Positions 1-8,378 of a stretch of DNA of 39,345 nucleotides are shown in pieces (within the stretch, counting starts at the first letter, position 1; each line of letters opens with the position of its first letter). The translations under genes were made by a program, and so were the position numbers. The notes beneath the pieces are model-generated. The model made no database searches. It was not told where the DNA came from and worked only from the letters and a program-made list of their open reading frames with translations. This stretch comes from Clostridia bacterium (GTDB lineage: Bacteria > Bacillota > Clostridia > Oscillospirales > CAG-272), in contig JAFTUB010000122.1 in assembly GCA_017466495.1 (NCBI GenBank), positions 1 through 39,345 on the forward strand, written 5' to 3'.

Positions 1-446
1 AGCTGTTGAACATGATCGCCGTGGCTGAGTCCACCCCCGGTCCCATTGCGGTGAATATGGCCACTTTTGTGGGGGCCAAGCAGGGAGGGGTTTTCGGCTC
101 GCTGTTGGCTACGCTGGGGGTGGTTTTGCCTTCCTTTGTGATCATTCTGCTGATCACGGCGGCGGTTCGGGGACTTCTCCGTTATCGGGGAGTGCAGGCC
201 TTTTTGGGGGGCGTCCGTCCCTGTGCCGTTGGCTTGATTTTTACCGCCGCGGTGACGCTGGCCTTGAGTGTTCTGCTTGGCTGGCAGGGTGTGGGGACAA
301 TTCCTGCCCCCGATTTGCGGGGATTGGTGATCCTCGCTGTTCTGGTGCTGGCGGGGGCTGTGGGCAAGAAGCTTCTGCGCAAAAAAATATCGCCTATATT
401 GATGATCCTCCTGTCCGCGGGGCTGGGGATAATTCTTTACGGATAA
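1..446 (+). CDS. Chromate transporter (ChrA) family protein, 3' part only
   Basis: The reading frame is open to the left edge (it enters at base 3), so the start lies outside the window. The visible 148 residues contain the family signature AESTPGPIAVNMATFVG followed by at least three hydrophobic segments and end in TAA. ChrA-type proteins are inner-membrane transporters, sometimes made as two half-length proteins from adjacent genes. Whether this is a half-length or full-length member cannot be told because the N-terminal part is missing. The substrate is not proven by sequence: chromate is the family name, and many members in anaerobes have no tested function. The gene ends three bases before a strong bidirectional terminator. 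Confidence 0.85.
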   Translation, partial: LLNMIAVAESTPGPIAVNMATFVGAKQGGVFGSLLATLGVVLPSFVIILLITAAVRGLLRYRGVQAFLGGVRPCAVGLIFTAAVTLALSVLLGWQGVGTIPAPDLRGLVILAVLVLAGAVGKKLLRKKISPILMILLSAGLGIILYG

Positions 447-448
447 CC

Positions 449-498
449 AAAAGCCGGGAGGGCAGTCATGATGATGCATGACTGCCCTCCCGGCTTTT
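449..498. terminator. Bidirectional terminator between convergent genes
   Basis: A 22-bp perfect stem (449-470 with 477-498) encloses a 6-base loop. It starts with AAAA and ends with TTTT, so it can act on both strands. The stop codon of the minus-strand gene (497-499) lies at the edge of the right arm. Confidence 0.9.
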
Positions 499-1942
499 AT
501 TCGGGGGAGATGCGGTAATCTTCCCCCATGCGGTATACCGTGGCTTCCTTTGGGGAGAGCATGGGGGGCAGATCCTTGAGGTGAGACACCAGGATCCAGC
601 GAATGCCGCAGGCACTGAAGTGCCGCAGAATGGGACAGAGCCCTTCGGCTCCCTCGGCATAGGCGGTGCTTTGGAAAGTTTCGTTGAGAAAGACCATGGC
701 CCCCGTGTCCAGTCCCTCCACCATACCGGCAAGCTCCCGCACCGCCGGCTCGAAACGGCCTGCGGCGTTATCCCCCGGTGCTTCGCTGTGGGAAAATTGC
801 AGAGCCGGGACGGTGCAGGGGTTGAGGTTGGCGCGGGTGCAGGGAACGGGAAGTCCCGCCTGTCCCAGGAGCTGCAGCGTGGCAAGCGAGCGCAGAAAAA
901 CGGTCTTCCCGCTGCCGTTCTCGCCCAACACCAGCAGACCTCCTTCGGCGGGAAGGCTGACGGTGTGGGGAACTACCCGGCGGCCGGTGGGGAATTCGGT
1001 CAGGAGCAGAAGGTCATACAGCCCCTCGGCGGCGGTGGGGGTTTGGGGCGTGATTTCGGGAAAGCAGAGGGGGACGTCCTTCTCCCGGAGTGCCGCGGCG
1101 TAGGTGAGGGCGGCGATGTAAAAGCGCAGTTCCCGGGCGAGGGGAACGAGGGCTTGCAGAAGCTCCCGGGCGACGGAGGAAAAGTGTGCTGCAAGGGTGG
1201 TGAAGGCCGAGGCGGTGAAGCTGTCATAGCCCTCTCGATCCTGCGGTGACACGGGGATGCCGGGACGGGATTGGGATTTTGTGCGAAGGGGGAAGCCCCT
1301 CTTTTTTTGTGTTTCTTCGGGGAGATGGCGGCGGTCGGTGAGGCAATATTCGACCATACGGCCGTCGGGGTTCAGGGTGAAGCGGTAGGCCAGCAGCTCC
1401 CTTTCGCTGATTTCGGAGTATTTGCGACAGAGCTGCAGGAGACGGGCATGGGCGGGGTTTTCGGCTATGGCGCGGCAGATGTCCCGCAGACTGATCAAGC
1501 CCTCAGCGGTCAGGGAATATTGATCCAGCAGATGGGCAAGATCGGCCACCGAGAGCAGGGTGCGCTGACAGCAGATTGCCTGGGTTTGGAGGAGATTTTT
1601 GGCGCTGGTGACGGTGGTGGTGCGGGATGCGCCGACGCCCCGCGCCTCCCGCTCGGCATCTTTTTGCGCGGTCTGCAGAGCGGGAAAGCGGGAAAAGCAG
1701 GTACTTAGCGCTTCTGCCAGCGCGGGGGCGCGGAGGAGCTCGGCCATGATCTGCTGGCGGTAGGTGATCTCAGCCGGGGCGGCGGTGATGTGGGTGATCA
1801 CCGCAAAAAGTGTCTCGCGGCTCGCCCTATCGGGGCAGAGGCAAGCAAGACTGCGGTCAAGGGAGAGGTGATAGAGCAGGTCGGGCTTGACCGGGATGGC
1901 GGGAGAGGGCTTCTCCCCGGGGTGGAGCAGACTAATATGCAT
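497..1942 (-). CDS. MutS-family ATPase, lacking the mismatch-recognition domain (copy 1)
   Basis: The 481-residue protein carries the MutS C-terminal ATPase (domain V): a Walker A motif GENGSGKT near residue 340, a Walker B-like FLNETF near 417, and the H-loop ILVSH near the C-terminus. The rest resembles the MutS core and lever region. The N-terminal mismatch-recognition domain with its Phe-X-Glu motif is absent, so it is unlikely to be a canonical mismatch-repair MutS. The Walker B aspartate is replaced by Asn (NE rather than DE), and the neighbouring paralogue shows the same change. The start chosen is ATG 1942, preceded by AGGAGGGG; a start 33 bases upstream is open but has no ribosome site. 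It overlaps the end of the upstream paralogue by 11 bases, which suggests translational coupling. Function (recombination, repair or other DNA transaction) is not determinable here. Confidence 0.85.
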   Translation of the reverse strand: MHISLLHPGEKPSPAIPVKPDLLYHLSLDRSLACLCPDRASRETLFAVITHITAAPAEITYRQQIMAELLRAPALAEALSTCFSRFPALQTAQKDAEREARGVGASRTTTVTSAKNLLQTQAICCQRTLLSVADLAHLLDQYSLTAEGLISLRDICRAIAENPAHARLLQLCRKYSEISERELLAYRFTLNPDGRMVEYCLTDRRHLPEETQKKRGFPLRTKSQSRPGIPVSPQDREGYDSFTASAFTTLAAHFSSVARELLQALVPLARELRFYIAALTYAAALREKDVPLCFPEITPQTPTAAEGLYDLLLLTEFPTGRRVVPHTVSLPAEGGLLVLGENGSGKTVFLRSLATLQLLGQAGLPVPCTRANLNPCTVPALQFSHSEAPGDNAAGRFEPAVRELAGMVEGLDTGAMVFLNETFQSTAYAEGAEGLCPILRHFSACGIRWILVSHLKDLPPMLSPKEATVYRMGEDYRISPE

Positions 1943-3374
1943 GGGTTCCCCTCCTTTTCTCCAGGGAATCGGCATCCAGCCCGTGGCGGCGGAGAATGTC
2001 GGCTGCGTGGGAGGCGGCTGCCCCGCGGAATCTTTCGATGCGGAAGGTGCGGCAGTTGCCCTCGGTGATCCGGGCGGTGAGGATGGGATAAGATGTGTCG
2101 GTGACGTGGTGAAAGTGGGTGACGAAAAGGCCGAAATGTCCCGCCGCAGTCAGATCGGCGGCAAGGCGCTTAAGGTGGGCAAAGCCGATTTCTCCGTCGG
2201 CACCGCTGAAGGTTTCATTGAAGAGCAGGAAGGCGGTCATCCCGCCGCATTCCGCCAGCATGGTGTCGGTTCGGCGGGCCTCGTCCTCCAGCCGTCCGGT
2301 GCCGGTGAAGCGTTCATCAGCGGGAAAGTGGGCATCCATGCGGGGGAAGGGATAGATGCGTGCGGAGCGGGCGAAGATGGGGCACCCCGCACCGAAGAGG
2401 AGAAGGTTGATGCCCATGGCTCGGAGATAGGTGGTCTTTCCCCCGCCGTTGGCACCGATGAGGAAGAAAAATGGCTCTTTTTCGGTGAAACGGGCATCAT
2501 TGGGGACGATGGGGTGGTCATCGGCGAGAAGGGAGATGTCAAAGAGAGCATCGGCGCGGTATTCGGGCTTGGGGGCGATGGCGGGGAGAGTATGGGGAAT
2601 GCCCTTCGCTTCTGCCCGCGCCGTAAGGGCGTGAATCTCAAGGAAGAATTTCAGCGCGGGGATGCAGCCGGCGGGGGCGAGAAAATCGGTGCTTGCCTGC
2701 CGTGCGAGGATTTCCTCAATTTCGGCAGTCGCTTCGGGGCAAAGGGCGAGGATGGCCTCCGAGAGGGAAGGGGGCAGGGGGACTGCGGCGGGATGGAGGT
2801 TTGGGGGTGTCAGGCCCAAGACGGTGATGCAGGCGGTGAGCTCCTCTTCTTCGCTGATTGCACCGTCATCGGGGAAAAGGCGGTACCCACCTCCCGCCGC
2901 CAACAGGCCCCGGCGCAGGGGGAGAAGGAGCTCTTCAAGGCGGCGCAGGTCTTCGCGGAGGGTATTGAGGGCTTGCTCGGTTTCGGGATGGACAAAATAG
3001 GTCGATGTTTCGGCAAACAATTCGCCCCACGTCCCGGTGCGGGCGAGAAGCTCGCAGGCGTTCAGGTAAGCAGACAGCCGCCGGGCGTGAAGGCAATACA
3101 GGGTGAGGGTCGGAGCGGAGGCGTTGAGCCGCAGGCAGGCGGATTCCAGCGCTTCCAGGGCGGAGAGACATTCGGTCATCGCCCGACAGACGGTTTGCAC
3201 TTCCATACAGGCAAAGACCTGCTGGCGGCGGCGGATTTCGTCCTCGCCGCAGGGACGGCAGAGCAGGGAGAGGGCGTTTTCGCTCAGAAGGCCATCCAGG
3301 CGAAGGTCGGAGAGCAGGCGGCGGGGAAGCGGGGGAGAAGGCGTGGGGGTAAACAGCTGCGGAAACGTCATCAT
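1932..3374 (-). CDS. MutS-family ATPase, lacking the mismatch-recognition domain (copy 2)
   Basis: The 480-residue protein is a diverged paralogue of the next gene downstream. It has the Walker A motif GANGGGKT near residue 310, a Walker B-like LLFNETFSG near 383, and an H-loop FVTHFHH. It has no MutS domain I. The start is ATG 3374, with GGAGG seven bases upstream; the first four bases ATGA also contain the TGA stop of the preceding gene. It ends in TAG, the only amber terminator seen in the window, inside the start region of copy 1. The three-gene arrangement with overlaps at both junctions implies that the products are made together. A heterodimer of the two copies is a reasonable inference, since MutS-type ATPases work as dimers. 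Confidence 0.85.
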   Translation of the reverse strand: MMTFPQLFTPTPSPPLPRRLLSDLRLDGLLSENALSLLCRPCGEDEIRRRQQVFACMEVQTVCRAMTECLSALEALESACLRLNASAPTLTLYCLHARRLSAYLNACELLARTGTWGELFAETSTYFVHPETEQALNTLREDLRRLEELLLPLRRGLLAAGGGYRLFPDDGAISEEEELTACITVLGLTPPNLHPAAVPLPPSLSEAILALCPEATAEIEEILARQASTDFLAPAGCIPALKFFLEIHALTARAEAKGIPHTLPAIAPKPEYRADALFDISLLADDHPIVPNDARFTEKEPFFFLIGANGGGKTTYLRAMGINLLLFGAGCPIFARSARIYPFPRMDAHFPADERFTGTGRLEDEARRTDTMLAECGGMTAFLLFNETFSGADGEIGFAHLKRLAADLTAAGHFGLFVTHFHHVTDTSYPILTARITEGNCRTFRIERFRGAAASHAADILRRHGLDADSLEKRRGTHAY

Positions 3375-3928
3375 ATGGCGGCCTCCAGTCTTCCCAACAG
3401 TCGGGACAGGGACTGGATTTCCATGCCGCACACCACATCCCCCGCCCCCAGGATTTCTTCGGCTCCGTTGGATGCACGGCGGCGGATATCCACGGGGATG
3501 GGGTGGATGAGCAGGATGTGATGGGGCGTTTTGGACGCCCATTCGTCCCGGTCGTGCAGGCGGAAGCGGTAGGCGGGGAGGGGATGCGGTTTGCCGTCAA
3601 AATGGAAGCTGACCAGGCCCATGAGGGTGAGGAAACTGCGGAAACTGTAGGTGTCCCGGTGGGTGAAAATCAGGGTGCGGCGGCGGTGGGGGACACCGAA
3701 AAATTTGATGGCAAAGATCTCCCCCGGGGTTTCGATATAGCAGTCACAGTACTTTCCCCGACGGTGGCCGAAAAACCAGAGCCGGTGGGTGGGGTGAAGA
3801 AGAAAGCCCTTCTCCCGGCAAAAACGGGTGAGCCTGCGGGCACAGAGCAGCCGTTTAATCAAACAGCGAAGTGTGGGAAAGAGGAGGATGGCAAGAAGGA
3901 TGAGCAGCAGAAACAGACCGAAGGTCAT
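3371..3928 (-). CDS. Small membrane-anchored protein of unknown function, first gene of the MutS-like operon
   Basis: The 185-residue product begins with a hydrophobic helix (roughly residues 3-20, rich in Leu and Ile), followed by a basic stretch and then a soluble, probably beta-rich domain. The start is ATG 3928 with AAAGGAG upstream; the much longer open frame upstream has no ribosome site and runs through the promoter, so it is rejected. I do not recognise the family. It is first in the operon behind a perfect consensus promoter and overlaps the next gene by ATGA, so it may localise or partner the two MutS-like ATPases. Confidence 0.75.
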   Translation of the reverse strand: MTFGLFLLLILLAILLFPTLRCLIKRLLCARRLTRFCREKGFLLHPTHRLWFFGHRRGKYCDCYIETPGEIFAIKFFGVPHRRRTLIFTHRDTYSFRSFLTLMGLVSFHFDGKPHPLPAYRFRLHDRDEWASKTPHHILLIHPIPVDIRRRASNGAEEILGAGDVVCGMEIQSLSRLLGRLEAAI

Positions 3929-3959
3929 GGCAGGCTCCTTTCGTGGGGATGTTGAGGCC

Positions 3960-3988
3960 ATTATAGCATTCGCAAAAAACGCTGTCAA
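3960..3988 (-). promoter_or_regulatory. Consensus promoter for the MutS-like operon
   Basis: On the minus strand, TTGACA (3988-3983) and TATAAT (3965-3960) are separated by exactly 17 bases. Both hexamers match the consensus fully. It lies 32 bases upstream of the ATG at 3928. Confidence 0.85.
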
Positions 3989-4086
3989 GGTGAGGAAACT
4001 GCGGGGATAGCCATTCTCCGAATTTGCGAAAATTGGGGTAGGCGAAATACCCAAAGAAGGAGGGACATTTTTGTGAAAAATGTGAA

Positions 4087-4115
4087 TTGCGAAATTTTGC
4101 CGCCTGCGGTATAAT
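4087..4115 (+). promoter_or_regulatory. Promoter for the Gfo/Idh-fRMsr-GNAT operon
   Basis: TTGCGA (4087-4092) and TATAAT (4110-4115) have a 17-base spacer. It is divergent from the MutS-operon promoter about 100 bases away. Confidence 0.75.
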
Positions 4116-4152
4116 GGAATTAACCATAATCCCACAGGAGGACGACAGCATA

Positions 4153-5469
4153 ATGGAAAAGAAATTGAAGATCGGTGTATTCGGCGGCGGACGGGGCAGA
4201 AGCCTGGTGCGTACCCTTTGGAATCACCCCCGGGCTGAACTGGTTGCGGTTTGCGAGGCATCCCCTGCTATGACCGAAAAGGTGAAGGCTGCGGCAGAAG
4301 AATACAATGGCAATATGCCCGCCTTCTATACGGATTTTGAAGAGTTTTTGAAGCATGACATGGATGCGGTTATCCTGGCGAACTACGCCCATGAGCACGC
4401 AACCTATGCCATTCGCTGCATGGAGGCGGGGCTCCATGTGCTGTCCGAGGTGCTGCCCATGGCCACCATCGGCCAGGGGGTTGCGCTGATCGAGGCGGTG
4501 GAACGGACGGGAATGGTTTACGCCTACGCCGAAAACTACTGCTACATGGCTAACTCCTTTGAGATGTGGCGGCGCATCCGTGCGGGTGAGCTGGGCAAGA
4601 TCACCTATGCCGAGGGCGAGTATGTGCATGACTGCACCAAGAATCTGCCCTCCATTTCCCGCGGCCGCCGTGATCACTGGCGTCTGCAGTCCCCCAGCGC
4701 ATTCTACTGCACCCACAGCGTAGGGCCCATGCTGGCCGCCATCGGCGAGCGCCCCGTGCGGGTTGTGGGTTTTGAGCTGCCCAACGACGGCCGCGGCGGT
4801 GAGCTGCCCTGTTTCCGCGGCAACGGTGCCATTGAGATGATCACTCTGGAGAGCGGCGCAGTCTGCCGCAGTCTCCACGGCTGGCTCCGTCGTCAGGGCG
4901 CGAACAACTACAACTATATGTTCTACGGCGAGAAGGGCATGATCGAGAACTCCCGCTTTGAGGACCGCTCCAACATCAGCTTCTACCGCGAGGGTGATGC
5001 TTATTGCAGCGGTGAGTGGGAAAAGTATGTATCCGAGCCCTTCATCGAGACCGATCTCTCCAGCGACACGGTACAGGGTACTGCCCACGGCGGCAGTGAC
5101 TACTATGCGCTGTATTTCTTCTTTGAGCGGATTCTCGGCAACAAGGAAGCCGAGGCCTGGAGCATTGATGTGTACCAGGCGGTGGAGATGGGTATGTGCG
5201 GTCTGCTGGCACACCGCTCCATCCTCAATGGCAATGCACCCCAGGAGATTCCCAATCTGCGGGATCCCGCCCAGCGTGATGCATGGCGCAACGACCACGA
5301 GACCACCTTCCCCGATGTGGAGGGGGGCCAGCTGGTGCCCATCACTTCCTTTGATTTCCCGAAGAAGCCCGATGAGGAGTTCTACGATCATCTGAAACGC
5401 CTCAACGCGGCCGGATTGCCCCTGACCTGCTATCCGCCCAGCTACGAGAAGCCCGAGCCGAAAGAATGA
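4153..5469 (+). CDS. Gfo/Idh/MocA-family oxidoreductase
   Basis: The 438-residue protein has an N-terminal Rossmann fold beginning KIGVFGGGRGRSL and a C-terminal dimerisation and substrate domain of the inositol-dehydrogenase type. The segment VLSEVLPMAT occupies the place of the usual EKP motif, so the catalytic lysine signature is altered. Family members oxidise or reduce sugars and cyclitols with NAD(P); the substrate here is unknown. The start ATG 4153 follows AGGAGG by 11 bases; a longer open frame upstream overlaps the promoter and is rejected. The stop TGA overlaps the start of the next gene (ATGA), so the two are coupled. The second Gfo/Idh gene at 35558-36733 keeps the canonical EKP. 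Confidence 0.88.
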   Translation: MEKKLKIGVFGGGRGRSLVRTLWNHPRAELVAVCEASPAMTEKVKAAAEEYNGNMPAFYTDFEEFLKHDMDAVILANYAHEHATYAIRCMEAGLHVLSEVLPMATIGQGVALIEAVERTGMVYAYAENYCYMANSFEMWRRIRAGELGKITYAEGEYVHDCTKNLPSISRGRRDHWRLQSPSAFYCTHSVGPMLAAIGERPVRVVGFELPNDGRGGELPCFRGNGAIEMITLESGAVCRSLHGWLRRQGANNYNYMFYGEKGMIENSRFEDRSNISFYREGDAYCSGEWEKYVSEPFIETDLSSDTVQGTAHGGSDYYALYFFFERILGNKEAEAWSIDVYQAVEMGMCGLLAHRSILNGNAPQEIPNLRDPAQRDAWRNDHETTFPDVEGGQLVPITSFDFPKKPDEEFYDHLKRLNAAGLPLTCYPPSYEKPEPKE

Positions 5470-5915
5470 TTGACTACGGTGCGCTGATCGAACAGCTTTC
5501 GGCTCTGACCGAAGGCGTTCCCCATCCTGTGGCCAATCTGGCCAACGCCGCGGCCCTGCTGTGGCAGTCGCTTAAGAACATCAACTGGGCAGGATTCTAT
5601 CTGCTGGAGGGGGAGGTGCTGGTACTGGGCCCCTTCCAGGGCAAGCCGGCCTGCATCGAGATTCCCATGGGGCGCGGGGTGTGCGGCACCGCCGCGGCCC
5701 GGGACTGCACCCTGGTGGTGCCGGATGTACACGCCTTCCCGGGGCACATTGCCTGTGACGATGCCTCGGCCGCCGAGATCGTGATCCCCCTGCGGCGGGA
5801 CGGGCGCGTGGTGGGGGTGCTGGACATTGACAGCCCTCTGCGCGGCCGCTTCACCGAGGAGGATCGGGTAGGGCTGGAGGCCTTCGCCGCCTGTCTTGAG
5901 CGGGCGATGAAATGA
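5466..5915 (+). CDS. Free methionine-R-sulfoxide reductase (GAF domain)
   Basis: The 149-residue protein is a single GAF domain. It carries the fRMsr pattern GRGVCGTAAA, then DVHAFPGHIACD. The three cysteines of the family are present at 63, 73 and 97, with the 10- and 24-residue spacing known from characterised members, so it should be catalytically competent. It reduces free L-methionine-(R)-S-oxide to methionine in the cytoplasm with thioredoxin-type reductant. Its ATG overlaps the stop of the preceding oxidoreductase gene by four bases. Linkage to an oxidoreductase may just reflect shared expression. Confidence 0.92.
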   Translation: MIDYGALIEQLSALTEGVPHPVANLANAAALLWQSLKNINWAGFYLLEGEVLVLGPFQGKPACIEIPMGRGVCGTAAARDCTLVVPDVHAFPGHIACDDASAAEIVIPLRRDGRVVGVLDIDSPLRGRFTEEDRVGLEAFAACLERAMK

Positions 5916-5942
5916 AAAATGGTATATATGGAGAGATAGAGC

Positions 5943-6422
5943 ATGATTCGTTTGGAAAAAATTGACGCGGAAAACGTATGGGACATCCTGGAGCTCAATG
6001 TGGCGGAGTCGCAGAAGAAGTATGTTGCGCCTAACAGCGATAGCATCATTGAGGCGTACACCACCCTCGGAACCGAATGCGCCGCATTCCCCTTCGGCGT
6101 GTTCGATGACGATAAGCCGGTTGGCTTTGTGATGGTGGGGTACAATCTTGCCGCGCTGTATGAAGCGCTTGATGTCACCGAAAACAACTATCTCATCTGG
6201 CGTCTGATGATCGATCAGAAGTATCAGAAGCACGGGTACGGCAGAGAGGCCGCCCGACTCGCCCTGGATTTCATCAAGACCTGGCCCTGCGGGAAAGCTG
6301 AATACTGCATTACCTCCTACCATGAGGAGAACGAGGCAGGCAAAAAGATGTACCGCTCTCTCGGCTTTGCGGAGACCGGCGAGATCCTGGAAGGCGAGTA
6401 TGTGATGACCTTGAAGCTGTAA
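5943..6422 (+). CDS. GNAT-family N-acetyltransferase, polyamine (Blt/PaiA-like) type
   Basis: The 159-residue GNAT fold shows the acetyl-CoA loop in QKHGYGREAARLAL and the C-terminal NEAGKKMYRSLGF motif that is characteristic of GNAT proteins. The N-terminal half resembles diamine/spermidine acetyltransferases of the Blt type. It follows the reductase gene by 27 bases, with GGAGAG eight bases from the ATG, and ends the operon just before a terminator. Acetylation of a small amine is the best guess; the substrate is not proven. Confidence 0.85.
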   Translation: MIRLEKIDAENVWDILELNVAESQKKYVAPNSDSIIEAYTTLGTECAAFPFGVFDDDKPVGFVMVGYNLAALYEALDVTENNYLIWRLMIDQKYQKHGYGREAARLALDFIKTWPCGKAEYCITSYHEENEAGKKMYRSLGFAETGEILEGEYVMTLKL

Positions 6423-6457
6423 GCGGGACCTGAATGCTCTATGGATCAAACCAACAT

Positions 6458-6496
6458 GCTCCGGCAGATGACAGCATTTGCCGGAGCGTGTTTTTG
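6458..6496 (+). terminator. Rho-independent terminator after the GNAT gene
   Basis: A 9-bp GC-rich stem (6458-6466 with 6479-6487) is followed by GTG and five T residues. It lies 36 bases past the stop codon. Confidence 0.8.
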
Positions 6497-6538
6497 CTTG
6501 GTAAATGACCAAAAATTTGACCGGGGAAATTAAACGGA

Positions 6539-6874
6539 ATGAAAAAACGATTCGTTATCAACATGATTATTGTCGCTGCGTTTTTCCTCTTGGAGCCGTT
6601 ATTGGAATTTTGTGGGGATTGGGCGAATACATACAATCTTGGTGCGGAGCTGGTTTTAGGTATGTTTGTGCCGTTTCTTTTTGCTTCGCTTGTCATTGCG
6701 GCGTTGGGATCTGCCTTATGTTCCATTGCAGGAAGTTGTCGAAGTAAGGACATAAAACAAATTCTTCCGATTCTTGTTTTGGTGATTGGCGTGATTGTTT
6801 ATATTTGGACTTCGGATTCCGACAGCTTTTGGATCAGAATTGTCGATTTTTACACCGATGTTGAAAACTGGTGA
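6539..6874 (+). CDS. Small hypothetical membrane protein
   Basis: The 111-residue product has a basic start (MKKRF) and about three hydrophobic segments (roughly 7-25, 38-58 and 75-92). No family is recognised. The ribosome site is weak (GGGGAA) and no clear promoter is visible in the 43 bases after the upstream terminator. The region is more AT-rich than its neighbours, which would fit recent acquisition. It ends before a strong bidirectional terminator. Confidence 0.6.
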   Translation: MKKRFVINMIIVAAFFLLEPLLEFCGDWANTYNLGAELVLGMFVPFLFASLVIAALGSALCSIAGSCRSKDIKQILPILVLVIGVIVYIWTSDSDSFWIRIVDFYTDVENW

Positions 6875-6925
6875 GAGGAAAAAGTGAACAGGAATTAACA
6901 GTTTGGTTCCTATTTACCAAACAAA

Positions 6926-6963
6926 AGAAGCCCCGGCAGATGGTATCATCTGTCGGGGCTTCT
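6926..6963. terminator. Bidirectional terminator
   Basis: A 15-bp stem (6926-6940 with 6949-6963) with one G-T pair and an 8-base loop separates convergent genes at 6874 and 6966. It lacks long T runs, but its stability and position support termination. Confidence 0.75.
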
Positions 6964-6965
6964 GT

Positions 6966-8270
6966 TTATGTGGTGGGCGCGGGTTCTTCCGCGGGAGTCT
7001 TCTTTCTGCGGTGCTTTGCCCGGTGATAGGCGTAGATCTCCTCGGCGGCGATGCGGGTGCGGGCCACCACGTCCTTCTGCTTGGGGAAGCAGTAGTAGAG
7101 GCAGTCTTTGTTGCCGATGCAGATCACGTCCCCAAGCTCATACCAGAAGTAGTCGGAGTAGACGCTGTGGGCGGCGAGAGGGCCGTGATGGTATTCCAGC
7201 TGGCCGTCGCAGCCCGTGAGGGTGAAGCCCTCCCGGTTGTGGATCAGTCTGCCTTCCCCCACCATATAGATGGCGCGGTAATTCACCATCATGCCGATCT
7301 CCACCTCGGTGTCAAGGATGTAGCGGTCCTCGGCCACGGCGGCGGCAATCTGCTCCCGCTGCCAGGCGTACCAGTCGGGGATGTGGGTAAAGGTTTCCTC
7401 CCCATCCTCGGCCTTGAGCCGGCCCAGGGGAGTGAGCTCATGGACCTTACCGCAATGCCGGCAGGTGAGGTGGATGCCGCTGCCCTCCATCTCTCCCTCG
7501 GTGCCGCAGGAGGCACATTGGTAGAGGATGCGGTTGAGGCCGTCGGCACGGAATTTTTCGTTGATCTCGATGCCCTTCTCCCGCTGCCAGGCGAAATGGT
7601 CAAAGGTGAAGACCTCCTTCAGCATTGCATCCAGCTCGTCCACCGATCGCTCTGCGATTTCCTCGGGGGTGAGCAGGCACTGTACATGGGCGCTCACCGG
7701 AACCTTGCGCTTCTGCAGGTTGTTGTAGAGGGGATCATGGGAGAAGGCACCCTCGGTGCGGATGGTGACCACCGGCACCTTCAGCTGTTTGAGCAGGAGG
7801 CCGAACTTCTGGGGCAGGGGGGTGGCACAGCCGTTGAAGCTGTAGCTGGCCTCGGGGAAGAGCAGGATGTTGGATTTCCGGCAGAAGAGGGCATGGCGCA
7901 TATCCTTCAGCAGAGAAATATCGGTGACGAATTTCTGGGTGGGGATGCAGCCGAGAAAATGCATGAGGTTAGGCTTGCCCACAAAGCCGTCTGAGGTGCA
8001 GACAATGCTCAGGGGACGGGGATAGAAAATGCGGAAGGCGATTTTCAGGTCAATGAAGCTGGAGTGGTTCATCAGGATGAGGCAGGGGGATTTCCCTACG
8101 GCATCCATCCGTTCTTCGGTATAACGGAATTTCGTCTGCATCAGCTCCGGGATGGAGAGAAGACGGATCAGGGAGGCCAGGAGCAGGCTGGGATGTATGG
8201 GCTTGCGGTGGGCAGGTCGGGGCAGAGCCATGACCTCTGCATAGGAGAGCCGCTTGGTTTTGATCTTCAT
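6966..8270 (-). CDS. PlsC-like acyltransferase with internal zinc ribbon and C-terminal extension
   Basis: The 434-residue protein has a glycerolphosphate acyltransferase fold in its first half. The catalytic HX4D motif is NHSSFID (H69, D74), and the substrate motif is FPEA at 138-141. After about residue 245 comes a four-cysteine zinc ribbon (C252, C255, C270, C273), and then roughly 160 residues with aromatic beta-strand character ending in a Lys/Arg-rich tail. A typical PlsC is about 200-250 residues, so the second half is an addition, possibly for lipid or partner binding. Members transfer acyl chains to lysophospholipids at the membrane face. The start ATG has AAAGGCGG upstream. The zinc ribbon's role is unknown. 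Confidence 0.82.
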   Translation of the reverse strand: MKIKTKRLSYAEVMALPRPAHRKPIHPSLLLASLIRLLSIPELMQTKFRYTEERMDAVGKSPCLILMNHSSFIDLKIAFRIFYPRPLSIVCTSDGFVGKPNLMHFLGCIPTQKFVTDISLLKDMRHALFCRKSNILLFPEASYSFNGCATPLPQKFGLLLKQLKVPVVTIRTEGAFSHDPLYNNLQKRKVPVSAHVQCLLTPEEIAERSVDELDAMLKEVFTFDHFAWQREKGIEINEKFRADGLNRILYQCASCGTEGEMEGSGIHLTCRHCGKVHELTPLGRLKAEDGEETFTHIPDWYAWQREQIAAAVAEDRYILDTEVEIGMMVNYRAIYMVGEGRLIHNREGFTLTGCDGQLEYHHGPLAAHSVYSDYFWYELGDVICIGNKDCLYYCFPKQKDVVARTRIAAEEIYAYHRAKHRRKKTPAEEPAPTT

Positions 8271-8312
8271 GTGAAGCCGCCTTTCTGCCCGAACTGCGGT
8301 TCGGACGGGTAT

Positions 8313-8341
8313 ATTGTACTATAATTCTGTCGAAAAAGCAA
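8313..8341 (-). promoter_or_regulatory. Promoter for the PlsC-like gene
   Basis: On the minus strand TTGCTT (8341-8336) and TACAAT (8318-8313) are 17 bases apart. The leader contains a small hairpin formed by CCGAAC and GTTCGG (about 8290-8305). Confidence 0.6.
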
Positions 8342-8378
8342 GAGTGGGAGGAAATATCCGTATTTTTACGGGAAATGC

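Noticed and set aside
1887..3521. Long plus-strand frame (544 codons) opposite the MutS-like gene
   Set aside because: It is the antisense shadow of the minus-strand genes: Gly-rich, low complexity, no ribosome site and no recognisable family, while the opposite strand has clear ATPase motifs.
6505..6747. Overlapping 80-codon frame at the small membrane gene
   Set aside because: It overlaps the 6539-6874 gene in another frame and lacks consistent hydrophobic segments or a ribosome site.
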